Part shown: positions 1-8,063 of the stretch, piece by piece
Position numbering within the stretch: the stretch's first letter is position 1
Layout of the letters: each line of letters starts with the position of its first letter
From: Pseudobacillus lumedeiriae
Lineage (GTDB): Bacteria > Bacillota > Bacilli > Bacillales > Domibacillaceae
Assembly (NCBI RefSeq): GCF_044891285.1
Contig: NZ_JAUIYO010000018.1
Location: 1-49,713, forward strand
Length of the DNA: 49,713 bases
Direction of reading: 5' to 3'
The notes under the pieces: generated by a model
Seen by the model: the letters and a program-made list of their open reading frames with translations, nothing else
Told to the model about the DNA's origin: nothing
Database searches by the model: none
Made by a program: the position numbers and the translations under genes

Positions 1-50
1 AGGCACGCCGCCAGCGTTCGTCCTGAGCCAGGATCAAACTCTCCAAAAAG
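1..50 (-). rRNA. rrs: 16S rRNA, 5' end (partial)
   Basis: The reverse complement of the first 50 bases is the start of bacterial 16S rRNA, with the universal 27F-type segment AGAGTTTGATCCTGGCTCAG followed by the GACGAACGCTGGCGG stretch. The rest of the gene lies beyond the left edge. The 5' end is placed by comparison with Bacillus 16S (six bases before GGAGAG) and may be off by a few bases. It lies downstream of lysS and in the same orientation. Confidence 0.97.
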
Positions 51-156
51 ATGTTTGACTTGCTCAATTGTTTTAAATAAGAATTAACTTACTGGCATGT
101 ATTTTGTTCAGTTTTCAAAGATCAATTACTCATCGCCTTTTTTAGACGACCTATTC

Positions 157-185
157 ATCTTAACATTTCAGTACGTTACTGTCAA
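157..185 (-). promoter_or_regulatory. rrn P2 promoter
   Basis: On the minus strand, TTGACA (180-185) and TAAGAT (157-162) are separated by 17 bases. This is a near-consensus SigA promoter about 105 bases upstream of mature 16S, where B. subtilis rrn P2 promoters lie. Transcription would start near 150. Confidence 0.85.
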
Positions 186-238
186 CAACTTTTTAAAAGT
201 TTTTAATCATTTAACGTTCGTCGTTAGCAACGAATATA

Positions 239-267
239 AATATACCATCTTCATTCCTAGTGCGCAA
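239..267 (-). promoter_or_regulatory. rrn P1 promoter
   Basis: On the minus strand, TTGCGC (262-267) and TATATT (239-244) are separated by 17 bases, about 80 bases upstream of P2. The tandem P1/P2 layout is normal for Bacillus rRNA operons; this one has the weaker -35. Confidence 0.65.
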
Positions 268-337
268 GTACTTTTTTAAAATAATTTGTTCCATATCATA
301 AAAAATTTATTCTACATATTCTTCGTGTACTTTCCCC

Positions 338-370
338 GCAAAAAATAAAGGATCGCACGAAGCGATCCTT
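338..370 (-). terminator. lysS terminator
   Basis: The 9-bp perfect stem AAGGATCGC/GCGATCCTT (348-356 and 362-370) has a 5-base loop and, on the minus strand, is followed by a T-rich run (340-347). It lies just after the lysS stop and separates lysS from the rRNA promoters. Confidence 0.9.
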
Positions 371-377
371 ATAAATC

Positions 378-1865
378 CTATTCTTTATGTTTCATTAATG
401 GGAAGAGCAGTACGTCACGAATAGAAGGTGAATTTGTTAACAACATGACGAGACGGTCGATCCCGATACCAAGTCCTCCAGTCGGCGGCAAACCATACTC
501 TAATGCCTCTACAAAGTCCTCGTCCATTTCATGCGCTTCATCATTTCCTTGTTCACGCTCTTTCAATTGGGCTTCAAACCTCTCACGCTGATCGATCGGA
601 TCGTTCAGCTCTGTAAATGCATTCGCATGTTCACGGCCAACAATGAACAATTCGAAACGGTCCGTAAAGCGTGGATCTTCATCATTCTTCTTAGCCAATG
701 GAGAAATTTCAACTGGATGTCCATAGATAAAAGTAGGTTGAATGAGATTTTCTTCCACCTTTTGTTCGAAAAACTCATTGACAATATGACCATACTGCAT
801 CGTTTCCTTATATTCAATGCCATGCTCTTTTGCCAATTCACGTGCCTGTTCATCCGTCATTTCTGACCAAAAATCTACTCCCGTGAATTCCTTAACAGCG
901 TCTACCATATGCAGACGGCGCCACTGTGGCTTCAAGTTTACTTCATACTCACCGTACGTAACAGTTGTGCTGCCAAGAACTTCTTCAGCAATATGAGCAA
1001 CTAAATTTTCTGTTAACTGCATGATATCTTGATAATCAGCGTATGCTTCATAAAGTTCGATCATCGTAAATTCCGGATTATGACGAGTGGATACACCTTC
1101 ATTACGGAACACGCGGCCAATTTCATATACCTTTTCCATTCCGCCTACGATTAAGCGTTTAAGATGTAATTCAATAGCAATACGCATATATAATTCTATA
1201 TCCAGCGTATTGTGATGTGTAATGAACGGTCGTGCAGCCGCTCCTCCCGCCAAGGAATGCATCATTGGCGTTTCTACTTCTAAATAACCATGGTCATCTA
1301 AATATCGTCTCATAGCCTGGATAATACGGCTGCGGGCGATGAACGTCTGTTGGCTTTCCTGGTTTGTAATCAAGTCTAAATAACGCTGACGGTAGCGCTG
1401 CTCTACATCTTTTAATCCATGGAACTTGTCAGGAAGCGGGCGCAAGGCTTTCGTTAGAAATACAAAGCTATCTACTTTAATGGAAAGCTCTCCCACTTTC
1501 GTTTTGAATACTGTACCGCTTACACCAACGATATCGCCAAGATCTGTCATATCGAAGACGTCATAAGCTTCGTCTCCAATTGCATCTTTGCGAACATAAA
1601 TTTGGATTTGTCCAGTTAAATCCTGAACATGAGCGAATCCAGCTTTCCCTTTTCCACGCTTTGTCATTACACGTCCAGCAATTGTTACTGCTGCTTTCTT
1701 CTCTTCCAGCTCTTCTTTTTCATACTGATCAAATTCAGTGAAAATACTCTTTGCTGTATGTGTCCGGTCAAAACGTTTCCCAAAGGGATCCAGCCCTTTG
1801 CCTCTTAATGCTTGCATTTTTTCTCTTCTGACCAAAAGCTGGTCATTTAATTCCTCATGACTCAT
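378..1865 (-). CDS. lysS: Lysyl-tRNA synthetase (class II)
   Basis: Charges tRNA-Lys with lysine in the cytoplasm. The 495-residue protein has the class II LysRS layout. An N-terminal OB-fold anticodon-binding domain spans about 60-145. Motif 1 lies around 185-202 (YLEVETPMM), motif 2 around 249-270 (VFRNEG, then RHNPEFTMIE) and motif 3 near 464-486 (GLGIGIDRL). Length matches the family. The ATG is preceded by AGGAGTG at good spacing. It is the last gene of the cluster, 37 bases after dusB, with its own terminator and then a rRNA operon, the same position as in B. subtilis. No T-box leader is seen before it. Confidence 0.98.
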   Translation of the reverse strand: MSHEELNDQLLVRREKMQALRGKGLDPFGKRFDRTHTAKSIFTEFDQYEKEELEEKKAAVTIAGRVMTKRGKGKAGFAHVQDLTGQIQIYVRKDAIGDEAYDVFDMTDLGDIVGVSGTVFKTKVGELSIKVDSFVFLTKALRPLPDKFHGLKDVEQRYRQRYLDLITNQESQQTFIARSRIIQAMRRYLDDHGYLEVETPMMHSLAGGAAARPFITHHNTLDIELYMRIAIELHLKRLIVGGMEKVYEIGRVFRNEGVSTRHNPEFTMIELYEAYADYQDIMQLTENLVAHIAEEVLGSTTVTYGEYEVNLKPQWRRLHMVDAVKEFTGVDFWSEMTDEQARELAKEHGIEYKETMQYGHIVNEFFEQKVEENLIQPTFIYGHPVEISPLAKKNDEDPRFTDRFELFIVGREHANAFTELNDPIDQRERFEAQLKEREQGNDEAHEMDEDFVEALEYGLPPTGGLGIGIDRLVMLLTNSPSIRDVLLFPLMKHKE

Positions 1866-1902
1866 TCCACTTCACTCCTATTTCTTTGATCGCTCTTACA
1901 AG

Positions 1903-2901
1903 TCACCCCGCCTGAACGGATGACTCCTCTTCTTCCACCTCTTGGATAAAGCTTGATAACAAATGAACTAACTCTTCTCTAGTCTCACATAGATTGATGT
2001 CTTTGCGTACACGAGCATTCCCACGAATGCCTTTTAAATACCAGGCAGCGTGTTTTCTCATCTCACGCACAGCAATGTGTTCATTTTTCAAAGCGATCAG
2101 ACGGTCAAGATGCAAAAGACAAACATCTATTTTTTCACGTGCTGTAGGTTCTGCCATCAGTTCGCCTGTTTCCAAGTATCTCACTGTACGATAAATCATC
2201 CAAGGATCCCCAAGTGCCGCACGGCCGATCATTACTCCATCTACTCCTGTTTCTTCGAGCATCCGCTTAGCATCTTGTGGAGTTTGCACATCCCCATTGC
2301 CAATGACCGGAATATTTACTGATTGCTTTACCTCTTTAATAATATCCCAGTTCGCTTTACCTTCGTACAGTTGTACACGCGTCCGGCCGTGGAGAGCAAC
2401 AGCCTGTCCGCCTGCTCTTTCTACTGCGCGGGCATTTTCCACTGCATATATATGGTCTTCATCCCAGCCCATCCGCATTTTTACGGTAACAGGTTTATCA
2501 ACGGCTTCCGTTACAGCAGCCACCATTTCATAGATCTTGTTCGGATCAAGCAGCCATTTAGCCCCTGCATCACATTTTGTAATTTTCGGTACAGGACAAC
2601 CCATGTTAATATCGATAATGTCGGCATTTGTGTTTTTATCAACAAAGCTCGCCGCTTGTACAAGTGATTCTCTTTCGCCGCCAAAAATCTGCAGGCTGAG
2701 CGGTTTTTCTCTTTCATCGATATAGAGCATGTTCATCGTTTTTTCATTTTGAAGAACAATCCCTTTATCACTGACCATTTCAGCGCAAACAAGACCGGCA
2801 CCAAATTCTTTTACTGTTAGACGAAAAGCAGAGTTACAAATACCTGCCATCGGTGCAAGAACGACTTGATTCTTCATTTCGATGTTTCCGATCTTTAACA
2901 T
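1903..2901 (-). CDS. dusB: tRNA-dihydrouridine synthase
   Basis: FMN-dependent enzyme that reduces uridines in tRNA to dihydrouridine. The protein begins with the flavin-barrel signature (VVLAPMAGICNSAFR) and has the family motif with catalytic Cys (INMGCPVPKI), then KMRMGWD and GNGDV. The 332-residue start is chosen at 2901 because AGGTGA lies just upstream and the N-terminus then matches B. subtilis YacF; an upstream in-frame start adds 14 residues that overlap the preceding gene. It sits between the small Xre-type gene and lysS, as in B. subtilis. The exact target uridine cannot be told from sequence. Confidence 0.95.
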   Translation of the reverse strand: MLKIGNIEMKNQVVLAPMAGICNSAFRLTVKEFGAGLVCAEMVSDKGIVLQNEKTMNMLYIDEREKPLSLQIFGGERESLVQAASFVDKNTNADIIDINMGCPVPKITKCDAGAKWLLDPNKIYEMVAAVTEAVDKPVTVKMRMGWDEDHIYAVENARAVERAGGQAVALHGRTRVQLYEGKANWDIIKEVKQSVNIPVIGNGDVQTPQDAKRMLEETGVDGVMIGRAALGDPWMIYRTVRYLETGELMAEPTAREKIDVCLLHLDRLIALKNEHIAVREMRKHAAWYLKGIRGNARVRKDINLCETREELVHLLSSFIQEVEEEESSVQAG

Positions 2902-2914
2902 ATTCGTCACCTTT

Positions 2915-3127
2915 CTATTTTTTCTCCAACGGGCGCAGTTCATCAGCTTGAATACGCAAGATTTCCGATATATCTTTTAGCAGCTCGTCAGACAACGGAC
3001 GATTGCCTCTTTCAACCTCACCGAGTACGGAGACAGATATCCCCAACTGATAAGCAAGTCTTTCCTGGGTAAAGCCTTTCAATTTCCTAAAAGCTTTGAT
3101 TCGTCTTCCCCATTGATCTGTTTCCAT
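2915..3127 (-). CDS. yazB: Small Xre-family HTH protein (YazB-like)
   Basis: A 70-residue protein made almost entirely of one helix-turn-helix domain of the HTH_3/Xre type (FTQERLAYQLGISVSVLGEV, residues about 19-38). It has no partner domain. It overlaps the end of folK by 49 bases and is followed by dusB, the same position as B. subtilis yazB at the end of the folate cluster. It is presumably a DNA-binding regulator. Its target is unknown, and nothing in the sequence links it specifically to folate or tRNA genes beyond co-transcription. Confidence 0.88.
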   Translation of the reverse strand: METDQWGRRIKAFRKLKGFTQERLAYQLGISVSVLGEVERGNRPLSDELLKDISEILRIQADELRPLEKK

Positions 3128-3606
3128 AACCGAACACCTTCCCTTCCTTGAATACTTGAGAGTATATCTTCAAGTGGCATGTTAGCGCCTGGAAAGCAAG
3201 CAGTGGAATCTATTTCTATTAAAGGAATAAGTACAAAAGCACGTTCACACATTCTTGGGTGCGGAATGATAAGTTTCTCTGATTCAATATTGTCTTGATT
3301 ATACAATAAAATGTCAAGGTCTATTATTCTCGGACCCCATTTGAACTCCCTTATCCGCCCAAGCTGCTGTTCAATAGATAGACACAACTCGAGAAGTCTT
3401 TCCGCTGACAGCGATGTAGTAATTTGGACAACTAGATTAAAAAAAGCAGCCTGCTCTGTATATCCGACAGGGTCTGTTTCATAAATAGAAGAACACTTTT
3501 CCAATTGAACTTCTTTATGAGAACGAAGCAAACGCAGAGCTAACTGGAGATTCTCATACCTGTCTCCCATATTAGTACCGAGCGATAAAAAAGCGTTATT
3601 ATTCAT
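3079..3606 (-). CDS. folK: 6-hydroxymethyl-7,8-dihydropterin pyrophosphokinase (HPPK)
   Basis: Transfers pyrophosphate from ATP to hydroxymethyldihydropterin, the step before dihydropteroate synthase. The 175-residue protein shows the family signature: SLGTNMGDR near the start, YETDPVGYTEQ around 43-53, and the HPPK motif with its paired metal-binding aspartates (WGPRIIDLDILLY, about 91-103), then HPRM. It starts with an ATG that overlaps the folB stop by 8 bases, so translation is probably coupled. It overlaps yazB at its 3' end. Confidence 0.96.
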   Translation of the reverse strand: MNNNAFLSLGTNMGDRYENLQLALRLLRSHKEVQLEKCSSIYETDPVGYTEQAAFFNLVVQITTSLSAERLLELCLSIEQQLGRIREFKWGPRIIDLDILLYNQDNIESEKLIIPHPRMCERAFVLIPLIEIDSTACFPGANMPLEDILSSIQGREGVRLWKQINGEDESKLLGN

Positions 3607-3970
3607 TTGCCTTTCTTCCTCTCATAATTTCCACCGCCACGTGATCATAATGGCCAGGGATAGGGGGATCTGGTTTGATCACTTTAATTGTACAAGCTGT
3701 AACTGCCGGAAACGCTTCTAAAAGAGAAGCAGCGATCTGTTCGGCAACCGATTCAACCAGCTTAAACCTTTTTCCTTCCGTTACCTCTTTACATACTTGA
3801 TACACTTCTCCATAGTTGACTGAGTCCTCAAGACTGTCTGTCGTTCCAGCTTTTTTCAGCGACACTTCAAGTACAGCGTCCACTCGAAAGCGCTGGCCGA
3901 GCCTATTTTCTTCAGGAAATACACCGTGGTAACCGTAAAATTCCATCCCTGTTACGTAGATTTTGTCCAT
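3599..3970 (-). CDS. folB: Dihydroneopterin aldolase
   Basis: Cleaves 7,8-dihydroneopterin to hydroxymethyldihydropterin and glycolaldehyde in folate synthesis. At 123 residues it has the normal subunit size. Visible family features are the N-terminal GYHGVFPEEN segment, which carries the substrate-binding Glu, and the C-terminal IKPDPPIPGHYDHVAVE stretch with the conserved Lys. GGGTG precedes the ATG. It lies 4 bases after folP and overlaps folK, giving the order folP-folB-folK. Confidence 0.96.
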   Translation of the reverse strand: MDKIYVTGMEFYGYHGVFPEENRLGQRFRVDAVLEVSLKKAGTTDSLEDSVNYGEVYQVCKEVTEGKRFKLVESVAEQIAASLLEAFPAVTACTIKVIKPDPPIPGHYDHVAVEIMRGRKANE

Positions 3971-3974
3971 CTTT

Positions 3975-4790
3975 TCACCCTTTTCCTAGTAAAGCGTCCA
4001 TCATTTTCACCATGCGGCTAATCGGTTTAACGTCATGAACACGAACAATATGACAGCCTTTTTCTATTCCGAAACAACAGATCGCTCCTGTCCCTTCCAT
4101 CCTTTCATTTACTGGAAGATCCAGTACATGGCCGACAATTCTTTTTCTGGAGGCACCGAGCAATACCGGAAAACCGAGAGCAGCGACTTTGTCTAAATTT
4201 CTCATCATGAGTATATGCTGTTCCATATCTTTTGCAAAACCAAGTCCCGGGTCAAGGATAATTTGTTTTTCAGCTACACCTGCTTTTATAGCGATATTAA
4301 TACTGTCATACAAATCAAGCAATACATCCCGAATAAAGGACTCATAATTCATATTGTCTCTATTGTGCATTAAAATAATTGGTACACTCTTCTCCGCAGC
4401 AACCGCCGCGATCTCAGGGTCCTTCTTTGCCCCCCAAATATCGTTGATGATATGAGCACCCGCCTCAACGGACTGTCTTGCTGTTTCTGCTTTATACGTA
4501 TCAATAGAAATAGGAACATTTGTTTTTGCAGCGACCGCTTGAATAATTGGAAGCACTCGTTCCAATTCCTTTTCAAGCGGAACCGGCGAATGACCTGGCC
4601 GGGTTGACTCACCACCGATATCAATGATGTCTGCACCTTCCTCAACCATCCTTTGCGCGTGGTGAATCGCTGTGCTTATTTCATCAAAATGACCGCCGTC
4701 TGAAAATGAATCAGGCGTTGCATTTAAAATACCCATCGTATATGTTTTTTTCGTAAAATCTAAATGGTATGGACCCGCTAAAACTTTCAT
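3975..4790 (-). CDS. folP: Dihydropteroate synthase
   Basis: Condenses p-aminobenzoate with hydroxymethyldihydropterin pyrophosphate; the sulfonamide target (sul in B. subtilis). Signatures are MGILNATPDSFSDGG near the N-terminus, DIGGESTRPGH, SIDTYK, NDIWG, LDPGLGF and GASRKR, all in the expected order. The 271-residue start at 4790 is preferred because GGAAGGGG lies 7 bases upstream. The ATG 24 bases further upstream has its purine tract almost touching it. In B. subtilis pabB-pabA-pabC precede this gene; here cysK is directly upstream, so pABA must be made from genes elsewhere or imported. Confidence 0.96.
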   Translation of the reverse strand: MKVLAGPYHLDFTKKTYTMGILNATPDSFSDGGHFDEISTAIHHAQRMVEEGADIIDIGGESTRPGHSPVPLEKELERVLPIIQAVAAKTNVPISIDTYKAETARQSVEAGAHIINDIWGAKKDPEIAAVAAEKSVPIILMHNRDNMNYESFIRDVLLDLYDSINIAIKAGVAEKQIILDPGLGFAKDMEQHILMMRNLDKVAALGFPVLLGASRKRIVGHVLDLPVNERMEGTGAICCFGIEKGCHIVRVHDVKPISRMVKMMDALLGKG

Positions 4791-4850
4791 CCTTTTACCC
4801 CTTCCACATGACATTCCTCTTCATTTTAACATGACTGAACCGTACAAAAA

Positions 4851-4880
4851 TAAAAACAGACTGATTTCTCAGCCTGTTTT
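4851..4880 (-). terminator. cysK terminator
   Basis: On the minus strand, ACAGGCTGA and TCAGTCTGT form a stem with one G-T pair around a GAAA loop, followed by TTTTTATTTTT. It separates cysK from the folate genes, so folP needs its own promoter or readthrough. Confidence 0.85.
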
Positions 4881-4890
4881 TTTAACTGGT

Positions 4891-5817
4891 TTATTCTTCA
4901 TCAAAGTTATAAAGCGGCGTACTTAAGTAACGCTCACCATTACTAGGAAGGATGGCAAGTACTTTTTTTCCTTTACCAAGTTTTTTAGCAGCTTGCAGTG
5001 CTGCAGAAATGGCTGCACCAGAGGAAATTCCGCCTAAGATTCCTTCCTCACGCGCCACTTTACGCGCTGTTTCGAAAGCTTCTTCGTTTCCAATAGTAAT
5101 GACTTCATCATAAACGTCTGTGTCTAACACTTTCGGAACAAAGCCAGCACCGATTCCTTGAATTTTGTGCGGACCTGGCTTGCCGCCAGAAAGAATAGGA
5201 GAGTCTTTCGGCTCAACTGCATAAATTTTCACGTTCGAGAAGTGCTCCTTTAACACTTGGCCCACTCCTGTAATCGTTCCGCCGGTACCGATCCCTGAAA
5301 TAAAAGCATCTAGTTGATCCATCTGCTCAACAATTTCTTTACCTGTTGTTTTGCGGTGAATTTCAGGATTTGCTTCATTTTCGAATTGCTGAGGCATAAA
5401 GTATCCCTTCTCCTCTGACAATTCCTTTGCCTTGCGAATGGCCCCGTTCATTCCTTCTGGTCCAGGAGTCAGGATCAGTTCTGCCCCATAAGCACGCAGC
5501 AGGTTGCGGCGCTCCATACTCATTGTTTCTGGCATAACAAGAATTGCCCGGTAACCCTTCGCTGCTGCAATCATCGCTAAACCAATTCCCGTGTTTCCAC
5601 TTGTCGGCTCAATAATTGTTCCGCCTTTTGTAAGGTTGCCTTTTTCTTCTGCTGCCTCAATCATAGCTAGTGCAATTCTATCTTTTACACTGCTTCCAGG
5701 ATTCATGTATTCAAGCTTTACATATACCTCTGCGCTGTTCTCATCTACTAGGTTATTTAATTTTACGATAGGAGTCTGACCGACTAATTCAGCCACTGAA
5801 TTTACTACACGTACCAT
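4891..5817 (-). CDS. cysK: Cysteine synthase (O-acetylserine sulfhydrylase A)
   Basis: PLP enzyme making cysteine from O-acetylserine and sulfide. The 308-residue protein has the PLP-lysine motif NPGSSVKDR (about 38-46), the substrate loop EPTSGNTGIG, the phosphate-binding GTGGT loop and GISSGAA near the C-terminus. The start is the ATG at 5817, with GGAGTGG six bases upstream, giving the B. subtilis CysK length; an in-frame GTG nine bases upstream overlaps that ribosome site. It has its own promoter and terminator and so is monocistronic. In B. subtilis this gene is CymR-regulated; I could not confirm a CymR operator by eye. Confidence 0.97.
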   Translation of the reverse strand: MVRVVNSVAELVGQTPIVKLNNLVDENSAEVYVKLEYMNPGSSVKDRIALAMIEAAEEKGNLTKGGTIIEPTSGNTGIGLAMIAAAKGYRAILVMPETMSMERRNLLRAYGAELILTPGPEGMNGAIRKAKELSEEKGYFMPQQFENEANPEIHRKTTGKEIVEQMDQLDAFISGIGTGGTITGVGQVLKEHFSNVKIYAVEPKDSPILSGGKPGPHKIQGIGAGFVPKVLDTDVYDEVITIGNEEAFETARKVAREEGILGGISSGAAISAALQAAKKLGKGKKVLAILPSNGERYLSTPLYNFDEE

Positions 5818-5858
5818 CTTATCCACTCCAATGCCGAGTATTTTTATTGGTTATATAG

Positions 5859-5887
5859 AATTTACCAGTATTTCTGACAAAAGTCAA
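5859..5887 (-). promoter_or_regulatory. cysK promoter
   Basis: On the minus strand, TTGACT (5882-5887) and TAAATT (5859-5864) are 17 bases apart, about 40 bases upstream of the cysK start and just after the hslO terminator. AT-rich sequence downstream of the -10 could hold an operator. Confidence 0.75.
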
Positions 5888-5921
5888 TTGTTTTACTTCT
5901 TAAATATACGATTTAATAATG

Positions 5922-5959
5922 AAAAAACCTGCAAAACATTTGGTGTCAGCAGGTTTTTT
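5922..5959 (-). terminator. hslO terminator
   Basis: The stem AAAAAACCTGC/GCAGGTTTTTT (5922-5932 and 5949-5959) lies directly after the hslO stop. The A/T flanks make it potentially active in both directions. Confidence 0.9.
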
Positions 5960-5964
5960 CTCCA

Positions 5965-6855
5965 TTAATTTGATGTAGATTGAGCAGCCTCTTTCATTTG
6001 TTCGAGTTCATCTTTTGTAAAAAGGTATTTTTCATTACAAAAGTGACAATGAGCTTCTGCTTGTTCATCTTCATCAATCATGTCTTGAATTTCTTCTTTG
6101 CCCAGTCCAATAATTGCGTTGCCGAACCGTTCTTTTGAACAATTACATGTGAAACTGACCGGCATTTTTTCAAGAATCTTTACATTCTCTTCCCCTAAAA
6201 TATAATAAAGAAGCTCCTCTGGTGACAATCCCTGTTCAATCAATTTAGATACCGGAGTCATATTTGAAATCTTTTCTTCAATCAAAGAAACTGTTTCTTC
6301 CTCTGCTCCTGGCATAATTTGAATAATAAATCCTCCAGATGCTAGAATTGAATTGTCTGGATTAACGAGAACACCGACACCGACAGCAGAAGGAACCTGT
6401 TCAGAAGCAGCAAAATAATATGTAAAGTCCTCTCCAATTTCCCCGGAAACAATTGGGGTCTGGCCGCTAAAGTGATCGCGAAGACCAACATCCTTTACGA
6501 TGGTAAGCATCCCCTCTGCCCCGACTGCCCGTCTAACATCAAGCTTGCCTTGTTCATTCAAATCAAAATGAGTTTGTGGATTCGTTACATATCCGCGCAC
6601 CTCACCTTTTGCATTCGCATCAACGAGAATGATTCCAATAGGACCGCCGCCGTCTATTTTAATGGTGATTTTTTCTTCACCTTTCATCATGGCTCCCATC
6701 ATGACACCAGCTGTCATCGTCCGGCCCATAGCAGCAGAGGCTGTCGGCCACGTGTAGTGTTTTTTTTGCGCTTCATTCACCGTTTGTGTCGTATCTGAGG
6801 CATAGGCACGCACTTGACCGTTAAAAGCTAATGCTTTTATCAAATAGTCACTCAT
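5965..6855 (-). CDS. hslO: Redox-regulated chaperone Hsp33
   Basis: Cytoplasmic holdase activated by oxidation; four cysteines bind zinc in the reduced inactive form. The 296-residue protein has the Hsp33 fold region and the zinc-switch cysteines at the C-terminus, as CNC near residue 237 and CHFC near 271. It follows coaX by 18 bases and is probably co-transcribed with it. In B. subtilis yacD lies between hslO and cysK; it is absent here and a terminator plus the cysK promoter take its place. Confidence 0.96.
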   Translation of the reverse strand: MSDYLIKALAFNGQVRAYASDTTQTVNEAQKKHYTWPTASAAMGRTMTAGVMMGAMMKGEEKITIKIDGGGPIGIILVDANAKGEVRGYVTNPQTHFDLNEQGKLDVRRAVGAEGMLTIVKDVGLRDHFSGQTPIVSGEIGEDFTYYFAASEQVPSAVGVGVLVNPDNSILASGGFIIQIMPGAEEETVSLIEEKISNMTPVSKLIEQGLSPEELLYYILGEENVKILEKMPVSFTCNCSKERFGNAIIGLGKEEIQDMIDEDEQAEAHCHFCNEKYLFTKDELEQMKEAAQSTSN

Positions 6856-6873
6856 AAAAAAGCTCCTTTCTTA

Positions 6874-7638
6874 TCAAAGATTGCGTTTATAAATAAGGCA
6901 TAAGCCTTTTAACGTTAAGTATGGATCAACGATATCAATGGACTGTGCTTCTTCCCCAATCAAAGGAGCAAGACCTCCCGTTGCTATAACAGTCGGCTGT
7001 TTTTTACTTTGTTCTTTCATTCGATTAACAATCCCATCTACTTGGCCAACGTACCCATATAGTATGCCGGCCTGCATGGCAGCCACTGTATTTTTACCAA
7101 CAATATGATCTGGCCTAATGATTTCGATACGAGGTAATTTGGCTGCTCTTGAATAAAGAGCCTCTGTAGAAATCGTAATTCCTGGGGCAATGGCTCCCCC
7201 CATGTAATGGCCATCTTCATCGATATAACAATAGGTTGTGGCTGTACCAAAGTCTACAATAATCAATGGGCTGCCATATTCATGGATAGCGGCAACAGCA
7301 TTGACAATCCGGTCTGCTCCTACTTCACGTGGGTTTTCATATTTGATATTTAAACCAGTCTTCATCCCTGGACCGACAATCATCGGCTTTATATTGAAAT
7401 ATTTTCGGCACATTTGCTCAAGCGAAAACATAATAGGCGGTACGACAGAAGAAATGATAATCCCTTCAATTTGGTCAAAAGAAATACCGACATGCTGAAA
7501 AAGATCTTTAATCACCATACCATATTCATCTTCTGTTTTATGGCGGCTCGTTTCAATTCGCCAATGAAACTTCAACTCATCTTCTTCATAAACACCAAGT
7601 ACAGTATTTGTATTCCCTACATCTAATACAAAGATCAA
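6874..7638 (-). CDS. coaX: Type III pantothenate kinase
   Basis: Phosphorylates pantothenate, the first step of coenzyme A synthesis. The type III signatures are visible: N-terminal DVGNTNT phosphate loop, GADRIVN around residue 100, and DFGTATT around 125. I place the start at a TTG (7638), giving a 254-residue protein that begins like B. subtilis CoaX (M-x-F-V-L-D-V-G), with GGTGAG four bases upstream. An ATG 18 bases upstream is the alternative but has no ribosome site. An extended -10 (TGATATGAT, 7680-7688) may serve as promoter. First gene of coaX-hslO. Confidence 0.93.
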   Translation of the reverse strand: MIFVLDVGNTNTVLGVYEEDELKFHWRIETSRHKTEDEYGMVIKDLFQHVGISFDQIEGIIISSVVPPIMFSLEQMCRKYFNIKPMIVGPGMKTGLNIKYENPREVGADRIVNAVAAIHEYGSPLIIVDFGTATTYCYIDEDGHYMGGAIAPGITISTEALYSRAAKLPRIEIIRPDHIVGKNTVAAMQAGILYGYVGQVDGIVNRMKEQSKKQPTVIATGGLAPLIGEEAQSIDIVDPYLTLKGLCLIYKRNL

Positions 7639-7837
7639 CACTCTCACCACACTCATCTAAACTTTTATTGCTGTCCTCCATCATATCACATAAAAGCGAT
7701 AACATCATTATGTCATGTTTCCCGAAACGAAGCATTTTTAACACAAAGATGATAGTCAATCTTATCATTTAATTCTCGTTAAGTAGAGGCCGGCTTTCAG
7801 GCAAACAAGACATAACCTGAAACCACAAAAAAGAAGA

Positions 7838-7865
7838 TGTCCCCAAAGTATAACTTTTAAGGACA
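7838..7865. repeat. Small palindrome with TGTCC/GGACA ends
   Basis: TGTCC (7838-7842) pairs with GGACA (7861-7865), and inside them AAAGT (7845-7849) pairs with ACTTT (7853-7857). There is no T-run suited to terminating ftsH, which already has a terminator. It resembles a trimmed copy of the other TGTCC-type palindromes in this window. Confidence 0.55.
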
Positions 7866-7896
7866 CCCCTTTCTGCATGGTTCTTTAAACCTGTCG

Positions 7897-7962
7897 GTTG
7901 ATTTTCGTTCTAGGCGCTTCGCTTTCTCCTCAGGAGTCTTCGCGTCTTCCACTACAATCAAC
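7897..7962. repeat. Dispersed Bacillaceae intergenic repeat, short copy
   Basis: Begins GTTGATT (7897-7903) and ends AATCAAC (7956-7962), with GGCGCTTCGCTTTC and CAGGAGTCTTCG inside. I recognise this from memory as a common non-coding repeat of Bacillaceae genomes. Related partial copies occur at 19109 and 43783. Confidence 0.6.
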
Positions 7963-8003
7963 TCAGCGGAAAATAATCATTTAAACTTTGTCAAAACAAG
8001 TTA

Positions 8004-8052
8004 AAGAAAAAACTGACCCTAAAAAGTCGTTTTTAACGACCTTTTGGATCAG
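8004..8052 (-). terminator. ftsH terminator
   Basis: On the minus strand, CTGATCC/GGGTCAG and AAGGTCGTT/AACGACTTT form a long interrupted stem (8013-8052), followed by TTTTTTC (8006-8012). It lies just after the ftsH stop. Confidence 0.85.
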
Positions 8053-8063
8053 CCTCTTTCTCA

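Larger units (their letters stand above)
51..337 (-). other. rRNA operon leader and promoter region
   Basis: No gene is seen between the 16S 5' end and the lysS terminator. A small plus-strand reading frame here has no support and is AT-rich leader sequence. The region holds two tandem promoters reading towards the 16S gene and an approximately 100-base pre-16S leader. Confidence 0.8.
7639..8003. other. Intergenic region between ftsH and coaX, no gene
   Basis: No supported gene is seen. The stretch holds, from right to left, a dispersed-repeat copy (7897-7962), a small palindrome (7838-7865) and the probable coaX promoter (7680-7688). A short minus-strand frame overlapping the coaX start has no ribosome site or recognisable product. 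Confidence 0.75.

Noticed and set aside
97..279. Plus-strand frame in the rRNA promoter region
   Set aside because: Lies over two rRNA promoters on the opposite strand, AT-rich, no ribosome site.
7586..7768. Short minus-strand frame overlapping the start of coaX
   Set aside because: No ribosome site, no similarity recognised, and it overlaps the better supported coaX start and promoter.
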